A stretch of 64,000 nt of DNA from Phlebopus portentosus (Eukaryota > Basidiomycota > Agaricomycetes > Boletales > Boletinellaceae), in NCBI GenBank assembly GCA_037892935.1, contig JAYXKI010000004.1, positions 62,001-126,000 of the forward strand, in the 5' to 3' direction. Made by a program: the position numbers and the translations under genes. The notes under the pieces are model-generated. The model ran no database searches and was not told where the DNA came from. It was given only the letters and a program-made list of their open reading frames with translations. Of this stretch, positions 12,501-24,317 are shown piece by piece (position 1 is the first letter of the stretch; every line of letters starts with the position of its first letter).

Positions 12501-14573
12501 TAGGCTGCGGCATAATGTTTGACTTCTGCACACTTCGACTATTCCCAGACGCAAGTGTACAATCCCGATTCTCCTTTTCCGCGTATGCTCCGGTCACAGC
12601 CGCTTTCTACCACTGGATGATAGGCACTATGTTTATGTATGAGCTTTCTTCCTTCTTTGAATCCGATTATTGATCATCTTTTCAGGTATCAGTTTGCTAT
12701 TTTGCTTGGTATGCCACCGTTTCACTACTATGACCAGCATGTCTGAGACATCTCTGCAGGGGGATGCAGGAAAATCATGCGACCAGGAGGCTTATGGTTC
12801 ATAAAGGACCCACGAGATCAGAATTTCCACCCTATCCGCGACATACTGGATCGACCAACCTTAGTCCAAGTCAGGAAGCTGGCTATAAGTGCCGTAATGT
12901 ACTCCTTCGTCGTTGCATTAGGGATGGGGGGCCTGGTGACCTGTTTACGATTTTGGGGACCGTTTTTGCTGCCCCTGCGCTGGAAGCTACGGTGAGTTTT
13001 GTATGAGCGAGTCCCATCATCTCTCAGATTAATTTAAGCGCATTTAGGGAGCCGTTGTCGAGCATACCAATTGACCTGCTTTCCCTTCATATCGTGATGC
13101 CTGCCACGCTGAAATACTTTCGTCCTCATAAGGCCGTCCATGCGGTAGCCACTAGATATTGGAAGTGGGCATCAAAACAGCTGAGGATCTCATCATACAT
13201 GTTTGGTGGCATGTATGAGGACGAAATGCGACCTTCTAGAGGTATTTGGTTGTGGCTTACGGATATGAAAGCGGCCCGTATGCAAAGTGAGGATGGGGGC
13301 GAGGCATTTGATGGTTATTATCGGCGAGTCCCTGCGCAAGACAACATATCTCTTCCTCGTGAAATCAGGGCTACCGTCGCCGTTGATAGGAATGGAAGCC
13401 CACTAGACGAAGCAGGAAGGCGACTGATGGAAATCCAAAATGTTGAAGCCGAGAAGGCGAAGCGACGTGGCGATGTTGATTACGCCGTGGTATACCTCCC
13501 TCCACTGTTCAGGGAACGAATATTCGTCTTTATTATATCCTTATGGGTTGTCGGATCGCTGGCGCTCGTTGGTTCTCTGGCAATTCCCACTTTGCTAGGT
13601 CGTGCCGCTTTTGGAGTCGTCCTCCGTCGAGAAGTCCACGATGGTTACTCGATCGTTGTTGGCTTTTACCTACTCTGGGGATGTTATCACATTGGTATAC
13701 TACTTGATAGACTGGACAAGAGGAGGCAACGATCCGGTAGCAGAAGCCGGGGGAGTCATGCAGTGTATGTCTTTAAGCGGTCAATGCTATGGATAGGAAA
13801 CGTGGTCTGGGTAGTCTTCTGGTTTGGTGTCGTTATACCAACACTGCTGGCTCTGGTCATAGAAGTCTACCTTGTCCATCCCCTTCGACTCGTCTTCAAT
13901 CCTTCTATGACATTGCGAATCCGTATAGTCGACTCCTGGGCTGTTGGATTGGTTTACACCAAGATGGCGTTGATCACTATGCGACTTCGACCAGAAACGC
14001 GTATAGATACTGCTATCAAGGAGGTGGGTATCCTGAACAAAGGCTACTAATTGTTATGCTCACGTTTGGTGAAAGCAGATGAAAGAGAATGGGTGGAGAC
14101 GCGTAAATGCCGTTGCAATAACCCTGAACATCATTGCGCCCGTTGCAGCTGGCCTTCTTGGCATGCTCTTGCTTCCCATTCTCATTGTGATCGGCCTACA
14201 GCGGGTCTTACCCACCAAAATCAGCTCAAACACCCTCTGTCAGTCTCTCCTCCTTTCCTTACCCAATCTGTCTGTATTTTCCCCGACAGAACGGTACTTA
14301 CGCCACCTATCTTGTCCGTCGATAACAGTTCTTTACGTGTATCCGGGTATATTCATCGTTGCTGGCTGCGCGCGCTTGTATACTACGATGCAGACTGTCT
14401 TCGCTTCCTGGGCGCAGCAGATTCGCGATTCCGAATTCCTTGTCGAGATGAGACTGCGGAATCTCGACGCTCCGAGTCCAAGCCCTACCCCAAAAGAGCC
14501 CGAGGCTGATGGCGATTCAGTAGTGGTAGCGCAGTTGGACGCTTTGCAGACGGAACCTCCCCAAGCGGAATGA
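9520..14573 (+). CDS. DOA10: Doa10/Ssm4 (MARCH6-like) ER membrane E3 ubiquitin ligase
   Basis: A large multi-exon gene. Exons 1-3 (9520-9538, 9596-9692, 9750-9823) and the start of exon 4 (9879) encode a RING-CH finger, C4HC3 type: CRIC, HPCKC, HQDCLTTWL, CDVC, followed by the family block YQYAFTKVY and NMPKQIPF. Many hydrophobic segments follow, beginning with LGIRGIMVATIWLAFLPYVTV. An acidic 400-residue cytosolic loop lies between the early and later membrane segments. Later landmarks include LWFIKDPRDQNFHPIRDILDRP and the C-terminal YPGIFIVAG with RDSEFLVEMRLRN. Doa10 ubiquitinates misfolded and short-lived ER or nuclear membrane substrates. I infer about 13 introns; the last one, near 14240-14326, is inferred from the conserved junction. 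The reading is intact throughout. Confidence 0.93.
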
Positions 14574-14753
14574 TTCATCTATTTTTCTTAGTTACATACC
14601 ACAGTTATCACACCTATTTAGTTCTTACACCTCTCAGCATATATCATACTTGCACGATGTATCCTATACAAGTCCATTATCATAACGTCCCAAATCACAA
14701 CTTAACCGGGGATTTTTTAATGGTAACACAGAAGTTACTGGTTTTCACTATAT

Positions 14754-16387
14754 TTACACCCGACTCCCGTACACGTCTTGTGGTGCAGTACCAGCCTGGC
14801 CCTTACTGATGTTAGCCTGAGCCCATTTCTTAATCCGGATAGACTCAATCTGAATGAAGCCGGTCGTGTCGGTTGGCTCAAATCCTCCAAGCTCATCCAT
14901 GGATGACTCGTGCTCATCGTAAAGACCTTCGTCCGAAAATCGACCCTCCACGACGACGTTACCCTTGTATAACTTGAGACGGACTACACCATTTACGGTG
15001 CGCTGGCTCGTTGGAATGCAAGAGGTGATGAATTCACGCTCTGGAGTGAAGAAGTGACCATTGTAGAGGATTTGGCTGAGTGCGGGTGTCACGAAGGTGT
15101 CTCGGAGACGACGAACATTGCGGTCGAGTGTAAGGCCTTCAATGTCCATGTGCGCTACGCGAAGGATAGTCGCTCCGGGACTCTCGTAGCATCCACGGCT
15201 CTTTACACCAATGAAGCGGTTCTCGACAATGTCGATTCGTCCGATACCGTGCTTCCGCGCAAGAGCATTAAGCTCAAGGAAGATCTCAACAGGATCAGTT
15301 ACAGTCTTGGAATTTGTTGTTACTTTGCTCGGAAGTCCCCGGGTGAACTCAATGCTCAGATGCTCTGGCTGCGAAGGAGCGTCTTCAGGAGCGGTGGTGA
15401 GCTTCCACATGTCCGCAGGCGGTGTTGTATTAGGGTCCTCGAGGATCCCAGCTTCGTAAGAAATGTGGTAAAGGTTTTCGTCCGTCGACCATGGCTTCGC
15501 CGCAGTCTGTTGGACAGGGATGCCTTTCTCCGCGGCATACTGCAGGAGCGCAGCACGGCCTGCAAATCGGTTATAGAACTCTGTGAATGTAATGCGAATG
15601 AGAAATATGAAATGTGAATCTTCAAAGGTAAATTGTACCTGGAAGACGCCAAGGAGCGATGACCTTAATGTCAGGCTTTAGGCCGTAGAAAGCAAGCTCA
15701 AATCGAACTTGATCATTGCCCTTGCCCGTGCAACCATGTGAAACATAGCTGAATAGATGAAATCGGTAAAAGGAGCATCGATTAAGAGAAGGATGGAAAT
15801 TTACGTACTCGCATTGCTCCTTTTCCGCAATGGACATCATGCCTCGTGCAATGACCGGGCGAGCAAGCGAGGTGCCGAGGAGGTACACATTCTGTGAAAA
15901 TAACGGAGCGACAACTGACTCCATCGCGAGCTCAAAAAACAAAAGAATCAGTACTGCGGACCTCATAGATGGCGTTTGCCTGGAGAGCGGGATAGATGAG
16001 TTCCGTAATGAATTCGCGTTTGAGATCCTACGCAGCAGTCTTCATTACGAGTTAATTGGAGCCATTTCTGCGCACCACATACCTCAAGAACAAATTTCTT
16101 AGCGCCAACTTTGAGCGCTTTAGCACGAGCAGCTTCGAAATCCTACAAACGTGACTCAGGAACCAGTATCTTAGAAGCATTAGGAATGACAGGAGTACCT
16201 CTTCCTGCCCAACATCAGCCATGAAAGCGAGGACCTCATAGCCTTGCTCGATCAGCCAGGCGAGGATACAGGAAGTGTCTAGAGAACAAAAGCGAGTCAG
16301 AATATGTGCATATATCGAGTAAATGAGGAAAAACAAACCCAGGCCTCCAGAATAGGCAAGCAAGACGCGCCCTTTTGATGAAGGCAT
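14754..16387 (-). CDS. ARG1: Argininosuccinate synthase
   Basis: Condenses citrulline and aspartate with ATP to argininosuccinate, the penultimate step of arginine synthesis. The protein begins [16 protein letters not shown]; intron 1 (from 16338) falls inside the ATP-binding signature, which resumes as [19 protein letters not shown]. Further conserved blocks follow in order: [64 protein letters not shown], and a long final exon from about 15410 to the stop. About six introns split the first half, while the second half is nearly intron-free. Length is normal for the family, about 415 residues. It is divergent from the membrane/coiled-coil gene at 16770, with a CACGTG at 16533-16538 and a TATAAA-like stretch at 16543 in the shared 380-base region. 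Confidence 0.95.
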
Positions 16388-16769
16388 TATAGGTAGATAC
16401 GCAGCAAAAGAAGACGAGAGTGGATGGAGAGGAAAGAAAAAGACGAAGAGACGCTGAAGATAATCGGCCGAGTCAGTGCTAATATGTAAACTTTTTTTGA
16501 CCCTAGGCCAGGCCAGGTCTGGTTCTGAAAGTCACGTGGCTTTTATAAAGGTGACGTGTGAATTATGGTCATCACGCGTATTTCTGTGTCTAAAAGCTCC
16601 CACTCTCTGCCAGTGGTTGACTTTCGTCTCCTACCATCGCCAACCACTGCTGATAGTTACAATTCTTCCACGTCGACAACAACAGGAGAAAACTTAACTC
16701 TGAACCATTCTACGCCGTGACATTTGCATTCTTCTTCATCTCAGTTGACCTGAGCCTCAAACAACCAAC
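16388..16769. promoter_or_regulatory. Divergent promoter region between ARG1 and the coiled-coil membrane gene
   Basis: 382 bases between two start codons on opposite strands. It contains CACGTG at 16533-16538 followed by TTTATAAAG near 16541-16549, and a pyrimidine-rich stretch before the plus-strand ATG. I do not see a clean Gcn4-type TGACTCA site here. Confidence 0.45.
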
Positions 16770-19445
16770 ATGGTTGTCACTCGCAGAACATCTGTGCCAA
16801 TGCCTCCCACTTCGCGGACGAGCTCGACCACTGCTACGCCGAAAATAAACAAAGGCAAAATGGCCCACTCTCCGCTAGTTGTACATGATGTTGAGGAGAC
16901 TCTTCTTAACGGAGCTGCTTCAACGGAGGGTAACCACTCTGGCCCCCAGTTCTCCGACGACGCGCTCTTCTCTGTAAGTTTAGCTTACCAGGTCTTCTTT
17001 AGCAATCTTACTGATCTTTTGTAGGACGGATCTCCTCCAAGGAAGATCGCGAGGGATAGAGCAAAAGCAAAAACAAAGAGAAGAGAGGTGCGTCCAAGTC
17101 CTAATCCAGAATGTAATCAGGAGCTCATGTCACTCCAGAGTAAGGTGTTGCTCAGACGCAAGAAACGACCCCCGAGTTGGCTGGATCTCTTTTCTCGGAT
17201 GTTTATTCTCGCGTTCCTCATTTACTCTTTGTCTGTTTGCCCAACTGCCGACAAGCAGAAATCGCCAGTCTGTCGCGCTTTGTCGGAATATCGCCGTCTT
17301 GTACTGGAACCCTACGTGATCGCTCCCGTCCAAAATCTGCTCCATCATCCCTCAGTTTCTCCGTATACAGCTCCTGTTATTGAGAAAGCCCAGCCTATAC
17401 TTATCCGGTCGAAACAAGAGTGGAACTCGCGCGTCGTCCCTAAGTGGAAGGCACACGTCGTTCCACAGTGGGAGAAGCATATTGTTCCTACGTGGAATGC
17501 GCACGTTTCCCCACAATTAGCGCAACTTGGCACAAAAGTTGGCCCATACGTCCAGCGTGCATTTGACTTATACGAGAACCACGCGACTCCATATATTAAG
17601 CAGGCGCAGAGCGCAGCATACAAGGCACGACCTTATGTACTTCTCGCTGGCACAAAGACGTATGATGCATACCAAGTCTGTAAGCCCTATCTTGCTCGTT
17701 TGTACAAGGAGCTCGAGCGGGTTCCCCCGCTCGTCGTAGAATACGTGATCAATCCACTCGCCTCTGCTCGCCGCCAGTACGCCGACCCCCACGTCGAACT
17801 GCTCCTAGAAAAGATCCGGGAACTGAGCTCCGGGGCGAGGTCAAGCTCTGGTGATGATGGTTCGCCGATCTTTACTTCCACTGCCTCCAGACAGGTCGAC
17901 GGAGCGGGCAAGTCTATCGAAGTAGAACTGCCAGTTGCCTCGGAGCCAATTGCTGGCAGTGAGACGCTTTCTTCCGCCGCATCCATCGTATCGGCTTCTT
18001 TATCACTCGCAACGGGCTCCCCAGAGCCTTCGCCGACGGTCATGTCATTACGCAGTCCCGAAGTAAGCGAGAGTGCAACTTTGGCGTCAGCTTCGTCAAT
18101 AATATCCGCCTCTTTGATTCTTGGCGATGAAACCACGGAATCTATTCCAGGAGCAACCTACACTCCTGCGCCGGAGCCCGATCTATTATTGGGACAGAAG
18201 GCACAATCAGAATCGGAAGCAAAAGTTAACCTGCGGTCCGACAAAGTCGTAGAGAACCCCAGGGGTTCTGATACGGAAACATCTGTCTCGCCAACTGACT
18301 CCTCAAAGGATGACGAACTCGACGATTTGCTTGCAGAGCTCGGATTGGATCTGGAAGAAACGATCTCCAGTGATGCTCCACCTCCAGAGCCGTCTGTGGT
18401 AGAAGAATCTGAAGAGGAGAAAGCTGCCCGGGAAGCAAAGCGTCTAGCTGAAGTGGCAGCAAAACGTCGTGAACTGGAAGGACGTCACACGAGATGGGAA
18501 GAGAAGTTGGCTGATACGATCGAGGCGCAGAAGGTGGTATCGAAGGAAGCATTGGCTGCCATCCGACGAACAGGAGCCGCAGAACTCAAGATAAACCTGT
18601 CGATACGTGCTGGCATTGAGACGCTGAACTCCGAAGCCGAGAAGGCCCTGCGTGGTACCGATGCCTACTTCACAAAGTTGAGGACGGGAGGAAAGCCAGT
18701 CGCAGAGCAAGCTCGACTGTGGGATCGTGTTCTTGAGAAAGTCCAAGCGAAGTTCGATGAGCGCGTGCAAGATGTTGAGGAGCTTGTCAATAAGTGGTAC
18801 GAAGAAGAAGTTCTCTCGAAGGAGCGGGAAGAAGTTCGTAGAATTTTGCGTCTTTTCCATTACGTCTATTGACTAAGGCGACATTTCAGATCGAGAAGGC
18901 GTCGAATGCAGTCAGAACCGTTGCTGAAGATGCACAGGCCGACATTGGACTTGATTATGCGTGGCTCGACGACGTGACTTACATGGATTGGAAGCGTTAC
19001 CATGCTCTTATAGATAGTAAGTCTATCATAGTCATACCCGCTACGATATCCGCTGACAAAGTTGTTAGAACACGGGGAATTCCTTCATGAACAATTGGCA
19101 CTCGCCAATGGCTCCCACACAGATCCATATCCTAACCCCGTTTATGACGCATTTGAGGACCTCCGTTCCGAAGTGCAAGATATTACTCTCGGATTTGAGA
19201 CTCGTATACGTCGCATCAAACGAGAAGGCGAGCGTGCATTTGCCGAAGAACGTGCTGAACCCGAACAATCCGCGTCCAACCCCGAGGTATCGATACTACC
19301 CGTGACTGATAGTGGCAAGAAGGAGGATAAGGCATTCCAAGAGGTTGCGGATGCGATACTTGGGCGCAGTAAGGAAGAAGTCACAGCTGCGCTGGGTCGT
19401 GCAGAGGAGCAGCAACCACAGGCCATTGTTCGTGAAGAACTTTGA
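16770..19445 (+). CDS. Conserved fungal single-pass membrane protein with octapeptide repeats and coiled coil
   Basis: I do not recognise a named family. The protein starts MVVTRRTSVPMPPTSR with a basic, Ser/Thr-rich N-terminus. A first intron lies at 16974-17024 and a likely second one at 17088-17141. One hydrophobic segment follows (MFILAFLIYSLSVCP) and is probably a membrane anchor. Then comes a Tyr/Pro/Trp-rich region with a three-fold octapeptide, [VI]VPxWxxH, at 17433-17504. The middle is Ser/Glu-rich and disordered. A long Glu/Lys/Arg coiled coil begins around EEEKAAREAKRLAEVAAKRREL and runs to the C-terminus across two introns near 18834-18890 and 19019-19070. The last exon ends EEQQPQAIVREEL. 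Codon usage and intron phases indicate a real gene. The topology suggests a large soluble coiled-coil portion tethered to a membrane. Confidence 0.75.
17433..17504 (+). repeat. In-frame tandem octapeptide repeat, three copies
   Basis: Three consecutive 24-base units encode VVPKWKAH, VVPQWEKH and IVPTWNAH. A fourth, decayed unit (VSPQLAQL) follows at 17505-17528. The Trp and His spacing is exact. Confidence 0.85.
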
Positions 19446-20010
19446 CCATGATGTTTCGATGGCGATGTTCATCAGTTTACCTCTACTGGCACGTTCTCTT
19501 GAAGTACAACTGGGTTTCACCCTTTCTCTAGCATCAATCGAACTCCCGCTCCGTTTTCCGCTCCATCTTTGTCTTTATTCTGACTACTTAATGTTTACGA
19601 TTGATTATTCATTGTCTTTATGCTCGTGATTCCGCTTCAGCCCTTTCCTCATGCTGTCTTACGGTATATTGTGTAACATACAATACATATACACAGCCTT
19701 AGTTTTCTGCTCTGCCTTTTCTTACTTACTACCTTGCTGGCTTTCTCTCGAGTCTAAAAGAAAGTACGTTTGTCTTGGGTATAATTTTAGAAGAATTGCC
19801 CAACCGAATGATGTCGAACTTTGTGAAAGGATTGTCGAGTCTCAAAGAAAGTGCAAAGCAAAGGAATTGTCCAACCAAATGATATTGGAGCTTGAAAGAG
19901 CCGTCAACTCCAAAGGAAAGTATGTTTTTCTGTATCACAGTCTCAAAGAGAATTGCCCAACTAGATGATGTCGGAGCTTACCGCGACATTATTTTTCCCA
20001 CTCGTCAAAA
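19446..20010. repeat. Intergenic region with a degenerate three-copy repeat
   Basis: No gene is visible. Three degenerate copies of a motif read approximately AATTGCCCAACCGAATGATG, starting near 19793, 19865 and 19952, each followed by a Cys/Glu-like GAGCTT. They are joined by TCTCAAAGAAAG-like spacers. The spacing is about 72 and 87 bases. The copies end just before the start of the duplicated P450 block. Confidence 0.55.
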
Positions 20011-20803
20011 CACGACTCCGTCAATATTTCCTCGTACGCCTCTTACGTTGGTCTGAACTACCGAGTCTGAGTCTTCGATAGCTGCTGCGGAGACTGCAAC
20101 TGCTACTGGACATGAACCGATATCATTTTAGCATTTCGTGCATCCTCTCTTCGCAGTTCTCATAGCGCCTGGCGATTAGTGCGGTTTCTCGAGGAGGACT
20201 CGGCAACTCGGTGTATCTGCTCCTTTCTTCTCCTTTCCGCTTAAGTCACTGTAAACCTTCAAACTCAGCATGTTACCTCCGTCATCCATGTCATATCATA
20301 GATATCCACTCTCTTTTCTGCGCTATTCTTAGGTCATGTGTTGAAGTTTCACCTCTGAACTTTTCATTCACCTTACACCACATGTCCTGCAAGATCGCGC
20401 CGGCCAAACGCCTTCATTTCTGACTATGGCTTTCCGAGTTCGGAAGTTTGCCCATTGGTGCACACTTAGCTTAGGACAGGCATCGAAGATCTTGCACTGC
20501 TTTTTCGCCCCATTTTGTGTCTCTTGTTCCTCGATTGGGGGCGCCGACGGGGAGAACTATTCCTGACCAACAGATTCCGGTGACTGTCACTTATTTACGG
20601 TGTTAATCTTCTCGTCAAAAATAGATCACATTGATTTGATGCATATCTCGTAATTCACACTGTGTCTATCTGGTTGCTTTCGGGAACAAACCTCCGTTGA
20701 ATAACCTCGCGTGTTATCGTGCAGCATGATGGACAGTATCATTCAACTGCATTCTGCAGGAGTGGAAACGAACAGGTTGGGGAGCGCTCACGCAGGTTTT
20801 GTC

Positions 20804-20809
20804 TATAAG
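20804..20809 (+). promoter_or_regulatory. TATA-like core promoter of P450 A
   Basis: TATAAG, 76 bases upstream of the P450 A ATG. The equivalent TATAAG is kept at the same distance class in the inverted paralogue (42156-42161, minus strand), inside a conserved block with ACGCAGGTTTT. Confidence 0.5.
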
Positions 20810-20884
20810 ATGGCTCCGGCCAAGCGATAATCGATATTCCGTGCAGTCTCTCATCTTACCTGCCTCACCACGAGTGCTGGTTCT

Positions 20885-23029
20885 ATGATGTTTACTTCCA
20901 ACTGGTCGCCGCTTAACCTAAAGCCAATACTCTCAGACCTTAGCTTCGGCGATGGTGAATCGCACGGCAAGATATCTTCTTTCGCAGTTGCTGGAATATT
21001 CGTTCTCCTTGCATCACTCGTCCAGTATGTGAGGACGAAGCAGCCTTCGGTACGATCAAGTTCTGTAATGCACCACATTTACGCTAACAGGCATGCAGGT
21101 TGATGTGCCGGTGGAGGGCTCTTCTGGAGGTCTCTCCGCATATCTATACGCGTATGAGTTCATCGGGAATGCGAAATCCATTCTAGGAGATGCTTATTAC
21201 AAGGTCAGTCTTTCCGACGACTCGTTAAGTATTGCCGTTGCTAAGTCCGCTGCATATAGTACGGTCGAGGTACATTCAAGATCCCCGGCGTGGAGCGGTA
21301 CACGGTGGTACTGAACAGACGTGATCTCATCGAAGAAGTAACGAAAGCCTCCGATGAGAAAGTCTCATTTAACGAGGCATCTGCCGACGTCCGTCCTTAT
21401 TTCAATCTGTTTATTTACTCTTTCTTAGTTTTCTTTCCCTTCCAGTTGTTTATATCCAAATGGACGTTTGGAGAAAACATAATAAAGAGCCATTATCATA
21501 TACCCATCATTCGCAATCGGTTGACTCGCCTCTTGCCAAGCGTATTCGATGACGTTATGGACGAGATCGAACATGCATTTAATGACCTTATTCCCGCCGC
21601 GGTTGAGAATGGTGAGCGACTTTTATAACGTCAGATTCTTCTCGTCGTGCTCATTATCATCAAGAATGGGTCGCTATACCCACTCTGGATACTGCGAGAA
21701 ATGTTGTTTGCAGAACAAGTAATAGGATTTTCGTGGGCCTTCCTCTCTGTCAGTGATACTCTCTTATAATTTCGTTCTCATCACGACTTGAACTAACCTT
21801 TGGTATTATAGGCAGGGATCCTGATTACATTGATCTGAACATCAACCATACGATCGATATCATGAAGACGGTGTTTACGCTCATCAGAGTTCCAGAAATC
21901 CTGCGTCCGTAAGTGTAATTAAACCCTGATGTAACGAAAACCGATGCTTATTTCACCTTAGCATCGTCAGCCCTTTAGTGAGCACCGCACCACGAAATAT
22001 ACGCCGAGGGATGAGGCTTCTTGGCCCGATACTGGAGGAGAGGTTTCGTCTGTATGAGGAGAATGGAGATGATTGGCCTGGAAAGCCTGTATGTCAAGAT
22101 GACACTTCGCACCTAACGAGATCTGAAACTTTACAAAAAGGTTGACATGATTTCGTGGCTTCTTGACGATGCTCCTGAAGACGAGAGACGGAGCGTACGC
22201 GAACTGACGAAGAGGATGCTCGCCATTAATTGGGCAGCTATCCATACTTCATCAAATGTGAGGACCATACTAATTGACAAACTTTTGGTATTCTGAATTC
22301 TATCGTTGATACCAGAGCTTTACACACGCCTTGTTCCACTTAGTTGCGGAACCCGAATACATTGAACCCATTCGCGAGGAGGTCGAGAGCGTGATAAAAG
22401 AAAATGGCTGGACGAAGGTTGCGATGACTAAGATGTGGAAGCTCGACAGCTTCATGAAAGAAAGCCAGCGAATGAACGGTATTAATCTGGGTGAGCGACT
22501 TCACTCACCGCACGAACGTTTTAATTGTACTTATGAACCATAAAGTGTCATTGAATCGCAAGGTTATGTCGGACTATACGTTGTCGGATGGAACTTTCCT
22601 GCCGAAAGGCACATTCCTGAACGCAAACCTCAGAGGCCTTCATTTCGATGAATCCAATTATCCGAATCCAGATAAGTTTGATGGCTTCCGGTTCTCAAGG
22701 ATGCGCGGTGAGAGCCTGGAAGAGAGCGCAAAGCACCAAATGGCTAACACCGCCGCCGATTATTTGGCTTTTGGACATGGTCGCCATGCTTGGTACGTTG
22801 AACAATCTTATAGCGAAGACATTATCTGCTTACCCACTTACCTGGATTTTTCAGCCCCGGCCGATTCTTTGCGGTGAACGAGCTGAAGGCCATGATGGCG
22901 TATTTACTCATGAACTACGACATAAAGGCAGAAGTAGAGGGCGTGAGGCCGGAGAACGTCTATCATGCCACACGACTGAACCCGAATCCGACGGCTAAAG
23001 TGCTGCTGAGAAAGCGAGCACGAGCTTAA
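20885..23029 (+). CDS. Cytochrome P450 monooxygenase A (microsomal)
   Basis: About 11 exons join to an intact P450 of roughly 510 residues. An N-terminal anchor (ISSFAVAGIFVLLASLVQYV) is followed by VDVPVEGSSG, KIPGVERYTVVLNRRDLIEE, and ILRPIVSPLVSTAPRNIRRG. The I-helix reads AAIHTSSNSFTH in place of the usual AGxDT. Then come the ExxR motif (KESQRMNG), the PERF-like FDGFRF, and the heme loop FGHGRHACPGRFFAVNEL. An intron splits the heme cysteine codon, as in the other two P450s here. TATAAG at 20804-20809 lies 76 bases before the ATG and is conserved in the inverted copy. By motif style it resembles the ent-kaurene-oxidase-like fungal P450s that share the AIHTSS helix; substrate unknown. No terpene synthase or other backbone enzyme is in the window. 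Confidence 0.92.
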
Positions 23030-24317
23030 ATGAGAAGGCCTTCGCATTCCTCCACCCGAGAATATCGGTTTATGCAAGGCTGGTCCACTTTAGTGTACAT
23101 GATGAAGCCCGTATTTATCACAAAAGAATGACAAATAAGTTTATATTTGCTTCAGAAGTGAAAATACTCCACGATATCGATCACATGAATTCAACGTGCA
23201 AAGTGTAATTGTCACGCGTGACCTTCCCGACTCTGAGCCTCGAGCCTCATCCGTCCGAAGAACGACATCTGGCAGAGCGAGCAAACAAATGCCTTCCCGG
23301 AAAGGAATTTTCATTGTGATAATTGATAATACATCATGTCATGGGCGACTTGGATAGACGGTACGTAATGGGGTCTGAGTCCCAACTCAAGCTTTTCCCT
23401 GCAGTATCATTATAAGCTTCACCGATCACGGACTGCGACCTGTGCGAGGCCACTCAGGCATTCCTGTGATTCACTTATGATGCAGTCGGTATCTATTAAG
23501 ACTGATCTCGTAGGTAAAGCGTCGTGGAGGAGCATCAGCAATGGTAATAACTAAGGTTCGTGGAGTAGGTGGTCTTATGTTCCATCCAGGCAATCCTGCT
23601 CCATGCGTTTAACAGCTCAGCTTCTAAAAGAGATAAACAAGGGCATTGCTGAATCTTATCTGCAAGCAATCGATACTGCATCGATGCATAACATCATCAG
23701 GGATAGTCGAACTGGCACGGTTGACTGGTCACGCAAACCGGTTGAAGGTTAAGAATGATATGATCTACGCCAATATTGTACAATACAGCACCTATATTGC
23801 AACCCTTGCTCTATCGGCGCTCTACATATATCGCCGATGGGATTCCTCTAGGTTGTCGCCCCCTGAATGCGGCTTTCGATCCGTGCCATATATCTTCGTC
23901 AACTTCGATCCAAAAGCAACGGCCTTGGTAGAACGTAGCGACTGTCCGAGCATGCTTTTCTTGTTCATCAGGTGGGCTCACTCCGATACCCGCGATGCCT
24001 ACCTATCTCGTATCACGTTCTTGGCATTATCGTTTCCTATGGCAGGCTTTCTCCAACTCGTAATCTATCTGACACTGACTCTCATGCTATTAATGTCAGC
24101 GAGTACTTCTCTTCTACTTCCATACCTTCCTTTACATTGGACAGAGTTCAGCGGTGCTTGCATTGTTTGGGTGTGAAGCGGACGCAGCGTCTAGCTCCGC
24201 TGGAGTCTCTCACGGAGTCCGTCTGATAAACAAGACCCGACTGGAAATAAACGCTCCTCCCACTGACCTTCAACACCCATCTTGTCCCTTGGTTGGCGCC
24301 ACCTTTAGAGCGTGGAA
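23030..24317. other. Spacer between the two tandem P450 genes
   Basis: The first 600 bases are the 3' flank of duplicated block A, including a roughly 240-base stretch not present in the other copy. From 23640 on, a plus-strand frame (about 23758-24176) contains two hydrophobic stretches (YIATLALSALYIYRRW and FLQLVIYLTLTLMLLM), but I could not match it to a family and it lacks a convincing downstream exon. It could be a P450 anchor remnant or chance. Confidence 0.3.

Larger units (their letters stand above)
20011..23640 (+). repeat. Inverted segmental duplication, copy A (P450 gene with both flanks)
   Basis: The segment matches 39580-42905 in reverse complement across the upstream region, the whole P450 gene and the downstream flank. 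Upstream anchors include ACGCCTCTTACG (near 20036), TCGAGGAGGAC (near 20191) and CTGCAAGATCGC (near 20387). Downstream anchors include CACCGATCACGGAC (near 23419) and GGAGTAGGTGGTC (near 23562). Copy A has about 240 extra bases around 23145-23385 that are absent from the other copy. Confidence 0.85.

Noticed and set aside
23758..24176. Hydrophobic frame between P450 A and B as a separate membrane protein
   Set aside because: No ATG context, splice support or family resemblance convincing enough to call a gene; mentioned only as a spacer note.
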